Source: Kalmanozyma brasiliensis GHG001 (Eukaryota; Basidiomycota; Ustilaginomycetes; Ustilaginales). Taken from it: a stretch of 64,000 nt of DNA. The position numbers and the translations under genes were made by a program. The notes beneath the pieces were generated by a model. That model was not told where the DNA came from, ran no database searches, and worked only from the letters and a program-made list of their open reading frames with translations. The stretch is from the NCBI RefSeq assembly GCF_000497045.1, contig NW_015961959.1, positions 186,001 to 250,000 on the forward strand, in the 5' to 3' direction. How positions within the stretch are numbered: the stretch's first letter is position 1; each line of letters opens with the position of its first letter. Below, one piece after another: positions 1 to 8,862 of the stretch.

Positions 1-2
1 GA

Positions 3-740
3 GATCCGGACAGCTCCTCTGCGGGATCTGCGGGCTTGCTCATGCCACAGAGCCCGGCCACGCAATCTTTTCGTACACCGTCTCCTGTCCTTTCGGAGTC
101 AGGCCGTTTCCCTTCCAACTCCAGCTTCACGAGGCCGAAAGTCGCCGAGATCAAGCCGACACCACACGGAACCGTTTTGCCGGGACCTGCCGTGCCTGGC
201 TCTGCCGAAAGCAACTGGAGCGCATTCGGCATTGCCAACGAGCGGAACCGCTTGCCCAGCCTTGACGCTGGGACCAGCAGCACAGACGAGCCATCCCTCT
301 TCCACTCTCCCGTCATTTCGCCTCTCACGCCCACCTTCCACCACACTGTCGAGGCACCGGCTTCTGAGCATGGAACCCCGGCGCTCTGGACCGAGGATGC
401 CGCCACCTTCTCGAACCCAGCAAGCCCGCAGATCCCAGATGAGGTGCGACAGCGGGCTCGAGACATCGAAGCGCAGATCCAGGAGCTCTGCAACGAGCTC
501 AACGAGCTGCGCGTCAAGCACGTAGGGCAAGGCACTGCTCCCGTCTTCCGAGCGAGCGAGCTCGACGAGCGTCAGGCCGCGGCCGACTGCCCCAGCTGCG
601 GCTGCGCTTGCGCCGAGCAGCGTCGACTACAGAGCGTCAACGAGGCTGCGGTCTTGAAGGGTGTCAGCGTGCTCGACCGAGGTCGCGCACTCAAGCCTTC
701 TTCCAACGCTGGCAAGTTTGGCGGCTACACGAATCGTTGA
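3..740 (+). CDS. 3' end of an unknown gene (5'-truncated by the window)
   Basis: The reading frame is open from the first bases, so the gene starts before the window and only about 245 C-terminal residues are visible. Most of this is Ser/Pro/Thr-rich and looks disordered. Roughly 100 residues before the end lies a short charged amphipathic stretch (VRQRARDIEAQIQELCNELN) that should form a coiled coil. It is followed by a Cys cluster (DCPSCGCACAEQ) and a basic tail ending in GGYTNR. The Cys cluster has CxxCxCxC spacing and could bind a metal, but it matches no zinc-finger family I recognise. An internal ATG at 42 is not the likely start, because the frame continues upstream of it. No function can be assigned. 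Confidence 0.7.
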   Translation, partial: DPDSSSAGSAGLLMPQSPATQSFRTPSPVLSESGRFPSNSSFTRPKVAEIKPTPHGTVLPGPAVPGSAESNWSAFGIANERNRLPSLDAGTSSTDEPSLFHSPVISPLTPTFHHTVEAPASEHGTPALWTEDAATFSNPASPQIPDEVRQRARDIEAQIQELCNELNELRVKHVGQGTAPVFRASELDERQAAADCPSCGCACAEQRRLQSVNEAAVLKGVSVLDRGRALKPSSNAGKFGGYTNR

Positions 741-1272
741 GCGCGGCTCCTCTTCATTCCAAGGCATACACGCTACACTATCACTATACCAAATGTCAAT
801 CCTTCTGTGCAACCTGTGCTTTGCGAGTGAAGAAGATGCGATCGAGAGACGAGGCTGGCCCCGAACAACGAGCCCAGGAGAGACCGGCATTGTGCGGCGT
901 TTCAACGGGCTGCACGTCCAAAGTCGCCGGCAGATGTCTGCCAGCGACCTTTCCTAGTGACGCTTAGGCCGTCTGGATCCAAGCAGAAGATGTGTGCGGT
1001 AGCTTGCGCAAGCCCCTGGTGGGCTTAGGGGATGGCGTGACCGACCACATACGAAGGACACTTGCCAACGAAGTCACAGCGTTGGGTGGGAGAATCGCCT
1101 CCCGGCGTTTCACAGGTGGGCGAAGGTTCAGGGTCCAGGGGTGAGTGTTGATCTTTCATTTCGTCATCACGCCTGCCCCTCAAGGCGACGTTGGCCTTAT
1201 CTATCCCTCGCTCCATCTTTCCCCTCGTACCATCATCCACCTTCACCTCTATCTTCAGCGAAGAGCGAGACC
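741..1272. other. Intergenic region upstream of the MIP channel gene
   Basis: This stretch holds the 3' flank of the preceding gene and the promoter of the channel gene. The channel frame stays open upstream to about 1141, but only through a GTG, so the region just before 1273 is read here as pyrimidine-rich 5' UTR. No RNA gene or repeat was seen. Confidence 0.5.
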
Positions 1273-2316
1273 ATGTCGCGCCTCACAATGCGCTCCCACC
1301 TGTCGGAAGAGCAAGTCCATCCGGACCCCTCGACCACGGTTCCGCTCCTACCCGCCTCGGCGCCTCTGCCATACCAATCCACGCCCTTACACAAACCACC
1401 TCGCTGGTGGCCGCAATACCCCTCAGGGCTCGAACCGAACACCTGGGCGCGTCTTCGACATCTCTATCGCGAGGAGCTAGCCGAATTCTTCGGCACCCTT
1501 CTGATCCTCCTCTTTGGCGCAGGTGTCGAATGTCAGGTAGCGCTGCACTACCACACGGAGACACGCGATGCAGCGTACGGGTCGTACCTCTCGGCGCGTC
1601 TGGCTTGGGCTTCAGGCGTAGCGTTGGCGGTGTGGGTGTCTGGTGGGGTGAGTGGAGGCCACTGCAATCCCAGCGTCACCATTGCTTTGGCGTTGTTCCG
1701 AGGCTTCCCACGACGCAAAGTGGTCCCATTCATCATCGCTCAAACCCTCGGTGCGACGGTGGGCAGCCTGCTCGTCTACGCCAATAACATCACCAACATT
1801 GACCGGTTCAATTCGGGCTTACGCACCGTAAAGGGGCTGGGGAGTACGGCGGGGATGTTCTTCTCCATGCCAGCCCCCGAGTTGAGCTACCCACAAGCGA
1901 TGTACTCCGAGTTCCTCGCCACCGCGGTTCTGCTCTTCGTCGTCTTCGCACTGGCTGACAGCGCCAACCTCAAGCCTCCTCAGGGAACCCAGCCGTTCGC
2001 CATGTTCATTACGCTGCTCGCCATCGGCAGCAGTTTAGGGTACAACACGGGTTATGCCATCAACGGGGCCAGGGACACCGGTCCGAGGATTGCGTTGTGG
2101 TTGGTAGGGTACGGCGCGGAGGTGTGGACCCACGATAGCTGGTACTGGGCTTGGAACCCGTGGCTGAGTAGTGTGCTGGGTGGAGTGGTGGGCGCAGCGA
2201 CGTACGATGCCTTTTTGTATACGGGTGTGGATAGTCCGGTGAATCGGCCGCGGAGAGGAGGGGACGGCAGGGGAGACTATGAAGCGTTGGCACGAGGAGA
2301 GGAAGAGGAAGTGTAG
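1273..2316 (+). CDS. Aquaglyceroporin-like MIP channel with altered NPA boxes
   Basis: This is a 347-residue membrane channel of the major intrinsic protein family, expected to pass water, glycerol or similar small solutes. The first ATG of the frame is at 1273. A cytosolic N-tail of about 65 residues precedes six hydrophobic segments and two half-helix loops. Loop B reads SGGHCNPSVT (NPS at residues 132-134) and loop E reads GYAINGARDTGPRI (NGA at 264-266). The Arg of the selectivity filter (R267) is present, and D268 follows it, the residue typical of glycerol-conducting members (NPARD). Both canonical NPA boxes are therefore changed, to NPS and NGA. The C-tail is short and acidic. Family membership is firm; the transported solute is inference. 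Confidence 0.92.
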   Translation: MSRLTMRSHLSEEQVHPDPSTTVPLLPASAPLPYQSTPLHKPPRWWPQYPSGLEPNTWARLRHLYREELAEFFGTLLILLFGAGVECQVALHYHTETRDAAYGSYLSARLAWASGVALAVWVSGGVSGGHCNPSVTIALALFRGFPRRKVVPFIIAQTLGATVGSLLVYANNITNIDRFNSGLRTVKGLGSTAGMFFSMPAPELSYPQAMYSEFLATAVLLFVVFALADSANLKPPQGTQPFAMFITLLAIGSSLGYNTGYAINGARDTGPRIALWLVGYGAEVWTHDSWYWAWNPWLSSVLGGVVGAATYDAFLYTGVDSPVNRPRRGGDGRGDYEALARGEEEEV

Positions 2317-2857
2317 AGCTCGGCCCGATAGAAAGATTGGCTGGCTAAGAGGTGTGGGGGCTCGAGTGCATCGAGCTCAGATGGAGGCAGTCGATCGGCT
2401 CGTCCAGATGCACTGCCTTTACCATCAGACCGTCCCGGATCGGCCCAGCCCTCAAATCAAACCCCTTGCACTGTTACTGGCATAGATGCGCAGAGGGACG
2501 AGCACAGCGCTCGCCGTTCCTCCGTCCTGTGTAGAGTGAAGCAGCTGAAGGTGGTCTGACGAGATGTGAGCATGATGGTGAGTAGGAGCGTCGCGGCCGA
2601 TCTGACATGCTTAGAAATTTCCGCCTTTTGTGCGAGAACCCTAACCTTCAGGGTTCAAGACGGGCTCAGTTTCAGTCTGCTGCGCACTAACCATCATCCT
2701 CTCGGCCAACACCATCATCCTGGGCCATCCGTCATCACACAGCGTGGCTAGCCCATCAACTTTCGCCACTAACGGGCTACATAGTGCGCATCTCTTACCC
2801 GTTCGGCCGAACCGCGCACCCGCACCGTACCGTCTCGCCTCGCAGGCAAGATCCACC
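2317..2857. other. Intergenic region between the MIP channel and the PP1 inhibitor
   Basis: It carries the channel gene's 3' flank and the PP1-inhibitor promoter. The inhibitor frame extends upstream through a GTG at 2744 but has no ATG before 2858. I see no other gene or structured element. Confidence 0.5.
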
Positions 2858-3439
2858 ATGGCATCCCGTCCCCCGCCCTCATCCGCCGCTGCGGGTCCAT
2901 CGCGCACCCTCACCCTCACCTCCGCACCCGCTGCACCGACCGATTCGGACGCGGGGATTCTTCGCTTGCGACCGGCGGCCTCTGCCTCATCGCGATCCCA
3001 ATCACGCCGCGTAGTGTGGACCGACTCGACGGTGGACAACGAGCATCTGGGAAAGAAGAAGAGCAAGATCTGCTGCATCTACCACAAACCCAAGGCGTTT
3101 GACGAGTCGTCCGACGAGAGCTCGAGCGGGAGCGATTCCAGCGAGTCGGATTCGAGTGAGGAGGACGGAAGTGAGAGCAGTGCAGACGAGGGACCAAATG
3201 TCAGCCAGGGGTTGAGGGACAAGTTGAAACACAGGAAACACGGGCATCAGCATGAGCATGGAGAAGGCTGCGATGGACATGCAGGGAAGGCGAAGGGCAA
3301 GGCGAAGGGGAGGACAAAGAGTTCGGGTGGGACACAGACTATCACGACGACCAAAGAGGAGCAACAGGAGGAGCAAGGGGACAGCGATGACGAGAGGCAA
3401 AATGGCAGACCAAACGCTTACGAGCGCGGCACACGCTGA
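2858..3439 (+). CDS. YPI1: Protein phosphatase 1 inhibitor, Ypi1 / Inhibitor-3 family
   Basis: This 193-residue hydrophilic protein is the fungal form of PPP1R11/Inhibitor-3 (yeast Ypi1), a nuclear regulator of type 1 protein phosphatase. The diagnostic core spans about residues 50-80: [20 protein letters not shown], then KICCIYHKP, with a KVxW-type PP1 docking site followed by the VDNEH and KKSKICC blocks conserved from yeast to human. After the core come an acidic Ser/Glu/Asp tract typical of CK2 sites, a His-rich patch ([18 protein letters not shown]) and Lys/Gly repeats. The His-rich patch resembles the metal-binding His tract of the family. The ATG at 2858 is the first in frame. The gene is convergent with the SCYL2-like gene, with a gap of about 146 bp. 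Confidence 0.93.
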   Translation: MASRPPPSSAAAGPSRTLTLTSAPAAPTDSDAGILRLRPAASASSRSQSRRVVWTDSTVDNEHLGKKKSKICCIYHKPKAFDESSDESSSGSDSSESDSSEEDGSESSADEGPNVSQGLRDKLKHRKHGHQHEHGEGCDGHAGKAKGKAKGRTKSSGGTQTITTTKEEQQEEQGDSDDERQNGRPNAYERGTR

Positions 3440-3585
3440 CACTTCATCCTCATCCTTGACACACGCAATACACTCATCGCTGTTCACGCTCGACGCTTTG
3501 CAAGGAATGCTTTTCCATTGCCATTCGATGAGCAGGTCCCATCTCACGCTTCCTCTCCCCCTTGCCACGCGAGCAGAGCGTGCAA

Positions 3586-6228
3586 TCAAGCAAAAGGATC
3601 GAAATCCTTCCAAGCGTCGGCACTCTTGGCCTTGTTGGTGTTGGGTACCGGCTTGTTGGGCTGCAGCACGCTTCCGCCCCACGACGCTGGTGCTGCGGCT
3701 GTGAGGGTTGGCAACGGTGCCGGCTTTGGCGCCAGCGCGAGTGCCGGAGCAGACTCGATCGCCGGCGGAGCGCCAAACATGTTGCTCGGTGGGGTGGTGG
3801 TGAAGCTCGAACCCGTAGCGGGTGGGAGGGAGATGTTGTAATTCGGCCCGCCTGTGGGAGCGGCGGACTGGAACGAAGGGATGGGCGAGATGGAAGAGGA
3901 CGGCTGGAGGACGTTCGACCAGCTTGGTGTTGCGGCGGTGGGGGCGGATGTGAAGCTCGATGAGGGTGCGGCGGTGAGCGTCGTCGGGCGTGTGGTGTAG
4001 GATGGAGGTGGGGCTAGTGTCGGTGTTGCCGCTACTGGCGCTGTGTAGCTGCTGGTGCGTGAGGAAGACCCATTGAGCTTGGACGCTGTCAATGTCGATG
4101 TTGGTCTACCCGTGTGCGTCGGTGTCAGGCCGCCCACTGGCGTATGCACGTTCGACACGGCCGGCGAGATGTCGCTTGCAACACCAAAGCCTGCTCCCAC
4201 TCCACCACTCGTGCCCATACCCGCAAAGTCGTCCGACAACCCGAATGGATCGTCCACCACACTCTTCTCGCCACCGCCGCTCGTCTTGGCCTGCCCGACC
4301 AGCGTCGCAAAGTCGATCTCCCCACCGGCGCCGATCCCGCTCGCTCCTCCCGCTCCACCTGCCCCGCGAGCCCCCTCTCCAGTATACGACTCCGTATGCT
4401 CCTGCATCCGCTTCACATCCCTCAAATGCGCCGTGTGCTCCTTCTCCACCCTCTCGCCCATCTCCTTGACCGCCTTCATAAACCTCCCAAACTGATCCGC
4501 GTTCAGCATCGGGCCCATGCTCATCACCCACAGCTGCGGGATGATGGCCGTGGCCAGCGTCTCCCTCCCCACCTTGCCCGACATGGCCTCGTGCACCGCC
4601 AGCGTGGCCACCATGACACTCGGCTCCTTGGTCTTGATCCGCGCGAGAATAGGAACCAGCTTGTCCGTCAACGTGTACTTGTCCAGGATGGCCACCATGG
4701 CGTGGAAGCAGATGAGACAGCTCACTTTGACGCTGAGCACCTTGGTCTTTGCGAACAGCGAGGCGAGTTTGGGAAACAGCACCTCTTTGACATGCGCGTA
4801 TTCGAGGATCTCGGCTAGACGCGGGACGGTTCGCAGCGCTTTCTCTTGGACAAGCACGCTTTCCGCCTCGAGCGCCGCGTACAGCAGCGGCGTCACCTCC
4901 TCCCTAAACGTGGTCGGCGCCGTCTTGGGCACGAACAGCGAGTCGATCTGATCCAACAACAGCAGCATGCACTGTGGCGGATCCTGGATGGCGAACAGCG
5001 GCTTGAGCTTGGGCAGCACCGAAGTGGTGAATTCGAGTTGGGAGAGGTTTTTCGAAATGTGAAACACATTCGGCAGGATGAACGGCAAAAGCGAGCGATC
5101 TGTCATGAGCTCCAACACGGCGGGGAGCACTTTGCGGCGCAAGAGACGGTCCGAGAACTGCGGCAAGATCTTGAGCAGGCCTTTGAGGTACGAGACGCGT
5201 TCCTCCTTGGTTCGGCCCGCAAAGCTGTCCCGCTCCATGAACTTGAGTGTCGAGACGAGGATCGAGTTGAAGTAGCCCGCCTGCTGGAAGGAGGCGGCTG
5301 ACAGGCGTGCGCCGGGGTATCGGGTGAGAAGGTTGGAGAGCAAGTCAAGAACATCTTTGCCCAGGCGCGACCAGCTCTGGCTGCCAATGGTGGTGCTGAG
5401 CTGGTCGGCGTTGCTGCGGAGGTTGGGTAGGGAGTTGCGATTGCGGAAGGGAGGACTGCCCTTATTGTGCACGGCGTAGACGATGCACCCGAGGCTGTAC
5501 ATGTCGTTTTCAGGACCGAGCTTCTCGTCGAGAGCATACTCGGGTGCCATGTAATCGAAGCTGCGACTCATTGCGGGTGGCAGGCTCGGGTCGTAGTCGG
5601 GAAACGTCCATGGTGTCGGTCCGCCTCCTCCTGGTTGCTCGAGCGGCGTCAAGAACGAGAATCCGGCCATCTTCCAATCCCCCTTGGCGTTGATCAGGAT
5701 CGACTCTGGTGTCAGGTTCTGATGTACCATCTTAGCCATATGTAAGAACTCCAACCCTCTCGCGACCTGCAGTAGACCTTTCTGGATCTCCACCTCGTCG
5801 AGCTGCACATCTTGCCTGTGATCCGACACGAGTGCTTCTGAGAGCGAGGCGAACACCTGCTCTGTAGCGAACGTCACTTCGTTGCGCGATTCCTCCAGCG
5901 GCTCGACAACTTCGAGGATGCATGGATGGCGGAGGCGGGTGAGTGATGAAGCTTCCTTCTTGAGCTGGTCGGTGATGCGTTGTCGCACCTGGCCTCGTGT
6001 GGAGAAGGAGTGCGTCCATACCGAGACGACGTTCTTGGATGCGGATGCCGAGCCGGATGGTCCAGAAGCGGCGCCATTGGAGGGAGCAGAGGCCGAAGCG
6101 TTGCGAGTTGCTTTGTAGATCTTCCACAGGCCGCAGTGTGCTGGTCGCTGCGAATCTTCGATGGTGTAGTTGACGGCGATGTTGGTGCGACCAAAGTAGG
6201 AAGACGCCTGGCTGAGGAAGGACGCCAT
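3586..6228 (-). CDS. SCYL2-like pseudokinase (clathrin/adaptor-associated)
   Basis: This 880-residue protein belongs to the SCY1-like family, closest in layout to SCYL2/CVAK104 and S. pombe Ppk32, which act in clathrin-dependent TGN/endosome traffic. A protein kinase fold occupies about residues 20-330, but the catalytic signatures are gone: the HRD box reads HQN (MVHQNLTPESILINAKGDW), the DFG position reads MAGF, and no Lys stands at the VAIK position. A helical HEAT-like region follows, about 335-570, including a recognisable KLVPILARIKTKEPSVMVATLA stretch in shortened form. The last 280 residues are Gly/Ser/Pro/Thr-rich and disordered, ending in WKDFDPFA. That tail contains an FDPF/DPF motif of the kind bound by AP-2 appendage domains. 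A scaffold role in vesicle coats is inferred. Confidence 0.88.
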   Translation of the reverse strand: MASFLSQASSYFGRTNIAVNYTIEDSQRPAHCGLWKIYKATRNASASAPSNGAASGPSGSASASKNVVSVWTHSFSTRGQVRQRITDQLKKEASSLTRLRHPCILEVVEPLEESRNEVTFATEQVFASLSEALVSDHRQDVQLDEVEIQKGLLQVARGLEFLHMAKMVHQNLTPESILINAKGDWKMAGFSFLTPLEQPGGGGPTPWTFPDYDPSLPPAMSRSFDYMAPEYALDEKLGPENDMYSLGCIVYAVHNKGSPPFRNRNSLPNLRSNADQLSTTIGSQSWSRLGKDVLDLLSNLLTRYPGARLSAASFQQAGYFNSILVSTLKFMERDSFAGRTKEERVSYLKGLLKILPQFSDRLLRRKVLPAVLELMTDRSLLPFILPNVFHISKNLSQLEFTTSVLPKLKPLFAIQDPPQCMLLLLDQIDSLFVPKTAPTTFREEVTPLLYAALEAESVLVQEKALRTVPRLAEILEYAHVKEVLFPKLASLFAKTKVLSVKVSCLICFHAMVAILDKYTLTDKLVPILARIKTKEPSVMVATLAVHEAMSGKVGRETLATAIIPQLWVMSMGPMLNADQFGRFMKAVKEMGERVEKEHTAHLRDVKRMQEHTESYTGEGARGAGGAGGASGIGAGGEIDFATLVGQAKTSGGGEKSVVDDPFGLSDDFAGMGTSGGVGAGFGVASDISPAVSNVHTPVGGLTPTHTGRPTSTLTASKLNGSSSRTSSYTAPVAATPTLAPPPSYTTRPTTLTAAPSSSFTSAPTAATPSWSNVLQPSSSISPIPSFQSAAPTGGPNYNISLPPATGSSFTTTPPSNMFGAPPAIESAPALALAPKPAPLPTLTAAAPASWGGSVLQPNKPVPNTNKAKSADAWKDFDPFA

Positions 6229-6684
6229 CTTGACTCACGGCAGCCCGATACCGATCGGAAGCGCTGTCGGTCAGTTCTGATAGCGAGTCGCTGATTGTTG
6301 TATGAGATGCGGTGGTGATGGTGTGCGTGATGGTTGATTGGGCATCACTCGATGAAGGGTCTGGAATTTCGGCGAGAGCAACACTTCGGATGCAGAGAGC
6401 CAAGGCGGGACGTGGCTGCAGCTCAGCTTTCTTGGAATTCCCAAGATAGGGTGTCTTCACGAAATCGCGACGCTCAAATTTACATGTCGACCTCTGGTCT
6501 TTCAAGTCATGCAGAGACTAGCGGAGAATGAGATTGACTTGAGATGCTTTTGTAGCTGATGCAAGGACACGAGACAGATGACGGGAGTTTGCAATGCGAA
6601 TGCGGAAGGATGCTCGGGATATGGGGATGTTGAGGGTATCGCGATGGTGTTTTTGAAAGGGTTGCAGGAAGACGGAGGACATGG
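6229..6684. other. Intergenic region upstream of the SCYL2-like gene
   Basis: Promoter of the SCYL2-like gene (-) and 3' flank of the SWIM/RING gene (-). Short frames run through it, but none has a recognisable protein. Confidence 0.4.
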
Positions 6685-8019
6685 CTACTCCCAGCCATCG
6701 GTCTCTCCGAGAGCGAATACGTCGTCTGCTTGGGCATCGACCCCGGCGTCAGCAGCCGGGTCGGCAGCAGCTTCGGCATCTGCGCCATCGTCGACGCCGG
6801 CGACAGCGGCGAGGTTGAGCTGTCGGCCCGAGGCATCGACCACAGCGCCTCGTCGGCTCACTCCGATGCCGTAGCCGTGGGCCTTCCTGTCGTCGACCTT
6901 TTGCTGGCTGTGAGAAGACTCTTGCCATTTGGCTCGGCACCAGATGCAGGTGTGATCGTAGCCCCGAGTCTTGAACCAAGTCGCGAGGCAGTCTGTGTGC
7001 GTCGGACGGCCGCAGCTAGCCAGGCAGAATTCGAGGCCTTCGACGCTGCCGGGCTCGAGATCTTCGTAACAGACACCGCAGACGTCGCCTTCTTCGGGGA
7101 GCATTCGCTTGCCTTCCGGAGCGGTGCTTTCTTCGGTCACGCCTGATCCAGATGCCTGCTCCTCGTCGTTGGGCTGGTATCCGACTGCGGTCTCCCACGC
7201 TTTGCGCAGGTCGGGCTTGGCCACTGCCTGTTCCAGAGGATTGAGGAGAGCCTCCTCGAACACACGCTCAAGGTCCTCGGCGGAAAGGCGGACCTGAGTG
7301 TAGACCGGCAGATGACCCTTGAGGCGCAGGACCTTGATGTAGACGAAGAGCATATGCTTGCACACCTGGCGCCGCAGCCTGAAGTCCATGCAGCTGCAGT
7401 CGACCTGACGGTCGAGCACAACCTTGTAGACGTTGCCTGTGGATCCGCTGACGTCGAACTCCTCACGGTCATAGCCCGGAGCGCGGAAGCGGTGGATAAG
7501 GTACATGCGCTCGAGGCTGACCTTCATAATGCGCTTGAGCGTGTCTTCGTCGAGTCTGCCGAAGTGGCGATCCTTGCGCAATTGATCGAGTTTGTCGCGC
7601 TGTTGCTGCGCCATGCTGATCTTCTTGGGCTTAGCAGCCTCGGCGCTGGAGCTATCGCCTTTGCCTTTGGCTTTGCCCTTGCCAGCTGCAGCTTTCTTGA
7701 CAGCGGGCTTCTTGTACTTTCGAGCCGGACCTTCTTCCAGCTCGTCCCGTTCATCGCTGTCGGTATGAGATCGCGAAGCACTGCTGATGGATCGCTTCCT
7801 CTTGAGGCTGCCGGTCACAGTGCGCCTGCTCGGGTGATTTGCGTTGAGGCCGAGGGCTTCGGTGAGCGGCAAGGGTGAGGCAGCTTTCGGAATCGGGGGT
7901 AGCTTGGTCCTGGTCGACTTCCGAGTGGCTTTTGTAGCTGGGGCCCTAGCCTTGGCCTTGGCCTTGGCTTTGAGGCCAGGGCCTACAGCATCGATGACCT
8001 CGAAGCCTTCGTCGTCCAT
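6685..8019 (-). CDS. SWIM zinc-finger and RING-finger protein (probable ubiquitin ligase)
   Basis: This 444-residue protein has two zinc-binding modules. A basic, Lys/Ala-rich nuclear-type N-terminus covers about residues 1-130. A SWIM finger (CxCxnCxH) lies near 205-225: CSCMDFRLRRQVCKH, preceded by NVYKVVLDRQVD. A RING-type finger lies near 313-363, starting CGVCYEDLEPG and ending CIWCRAKW, with a CGRPTHTDCLATWF middle. The SWIM-then-RING order is that of ZSWIM2/MEX-type E3 ubiquitin ligases. The C-terminus is Ala/Asp-rich and acidic. Ubiquitin ligase activity is inferred from the family; no substrate is apparent. A start Met at the ORF beginning (MDDEGFEVIDAV) is well placed. Confidence 0.85.
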   Translation of the reverse strand: MDDEGFEVIDAVGPGLKAKAKAKARAPATKATRKSTRTKLPPIPKAASPLPLTEALGLNANHPSRRTVTGSLKRKRSISSASRSHTDSDERDELEEGPARKYKKPAVKKAAAGKGKAKGKGDSSSAEAAKPKKISMAQQQRDKLDQLRKDRHFGRLDEDTLKRIMKVSLERMYLIHRFRAPGYDREEFDVSGSTGNVYKVVLDRQVDCSCMDFRLRRQVCKHMLFVYIKVLRLKGHLPVYTQVRLSAEDLERVFEEALLNPLEQAVAKPDLRKAWETAVGYQPNDEEQASGSGVTEESTAPEGKRMLPEEGDVCGVCYEDLEPGSVEGLEFCLASCGRPTHTDCLATWFKTRGYDHTCIWCRAKWQESSHSQQKVDDRKAHGYGIGVSRRGAVVDASGRQLNLAAVAGVDDGADAEAAADPAADAGVDAQADDVFALGETDGWE

Positions 8020-8862
8020 TTGAGCTTGGTGTCAATGTTGTCAACAGAGACGCAAGTTGTGATTTAGCCCGAGGCGAGAGGTAATTCGTGGCAAGCGTTA
8101 GCAGAGTAGGGCGAGCTTGATCATGCGCTGAATTCGGGCGAGGAGAGGCGTCGCGAAGAGGAGGAGAGGGAAGCTCTGAGCGAGACGCCGGCCCAGCGCT
8201 GGTTTCGTATAGCTTTGGCAGCAGAGCGAAGCGCTCGAGCCCACTTGCTCAGATGCTGAGCAGCCTGAGAGACGAGAGTCAGGTTGAAGGCGGGCGCAAG
8301 GGTCGAAGCGACTCGAGCTGATCTTGCTGGCTGAGGTGAGAGGAAAAGGAAGAGAGGCAGCGCTTGACTCGTGGGAAGGGGAAGTGGCAAAATGGCGCTG
8401 ATCAGGGTTTTGACAGATGTCCATGCACGGCGCTTCTGCAGGGCAGCTCAGCTTTTTGTGACGAAAAAGAAGACTCAGCCGCCAGACACGCTCAGCCCTT
8501 TCATGCAGGGTCTCGTTTTTGGTGGAGACGTCTTTCAAAGCGAAATCGTTGTTCCACCAAGCCCAAGTTGAAGCTGCTCTTTCACCAGTCACACAGCTAG
8601 AACCTTCGAAACCCACCGAAAGGAGCGATGCGGTGCGCGTGGGCTCGTGCGCCGATGTGACAGACCAAATGGAGTGAATGTGACCGCGAAAGAAGCCATG
8701 CCAGCCACAAGCGCAAATGTGACTTCAGAGAAGGAAAGCATACATGCAAAGACACTTCTTCTCGAGGGGGTATCAAGCTGAATTGCGGCGCTGTCGAGCG
8801 CGAACTACAAGGTGAGAGCAGGACGAAGCTTCAAGTCCGGCCGAGAAGGACGCCGTTGGTGC
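8020..8862. other. Intergenic region upstream of the SWIM/RING gene
   Basis: A same-strand gap of 843 bp between two minus-strand genes. It contains a 172-codon open frame on the minus strand (8098-8616) that has no domain, no signal for secretion and unremarkable composition. I treat it as promoter sequence. Confidence 0.4.

Noticed and set aside
8098..8616. 172-codon minus-strand frame between the SWIM/RING and Sos7-like genes
   Set aside because: No domain, no convincing start, and composition like random GC-rich sequence in a promoter region.
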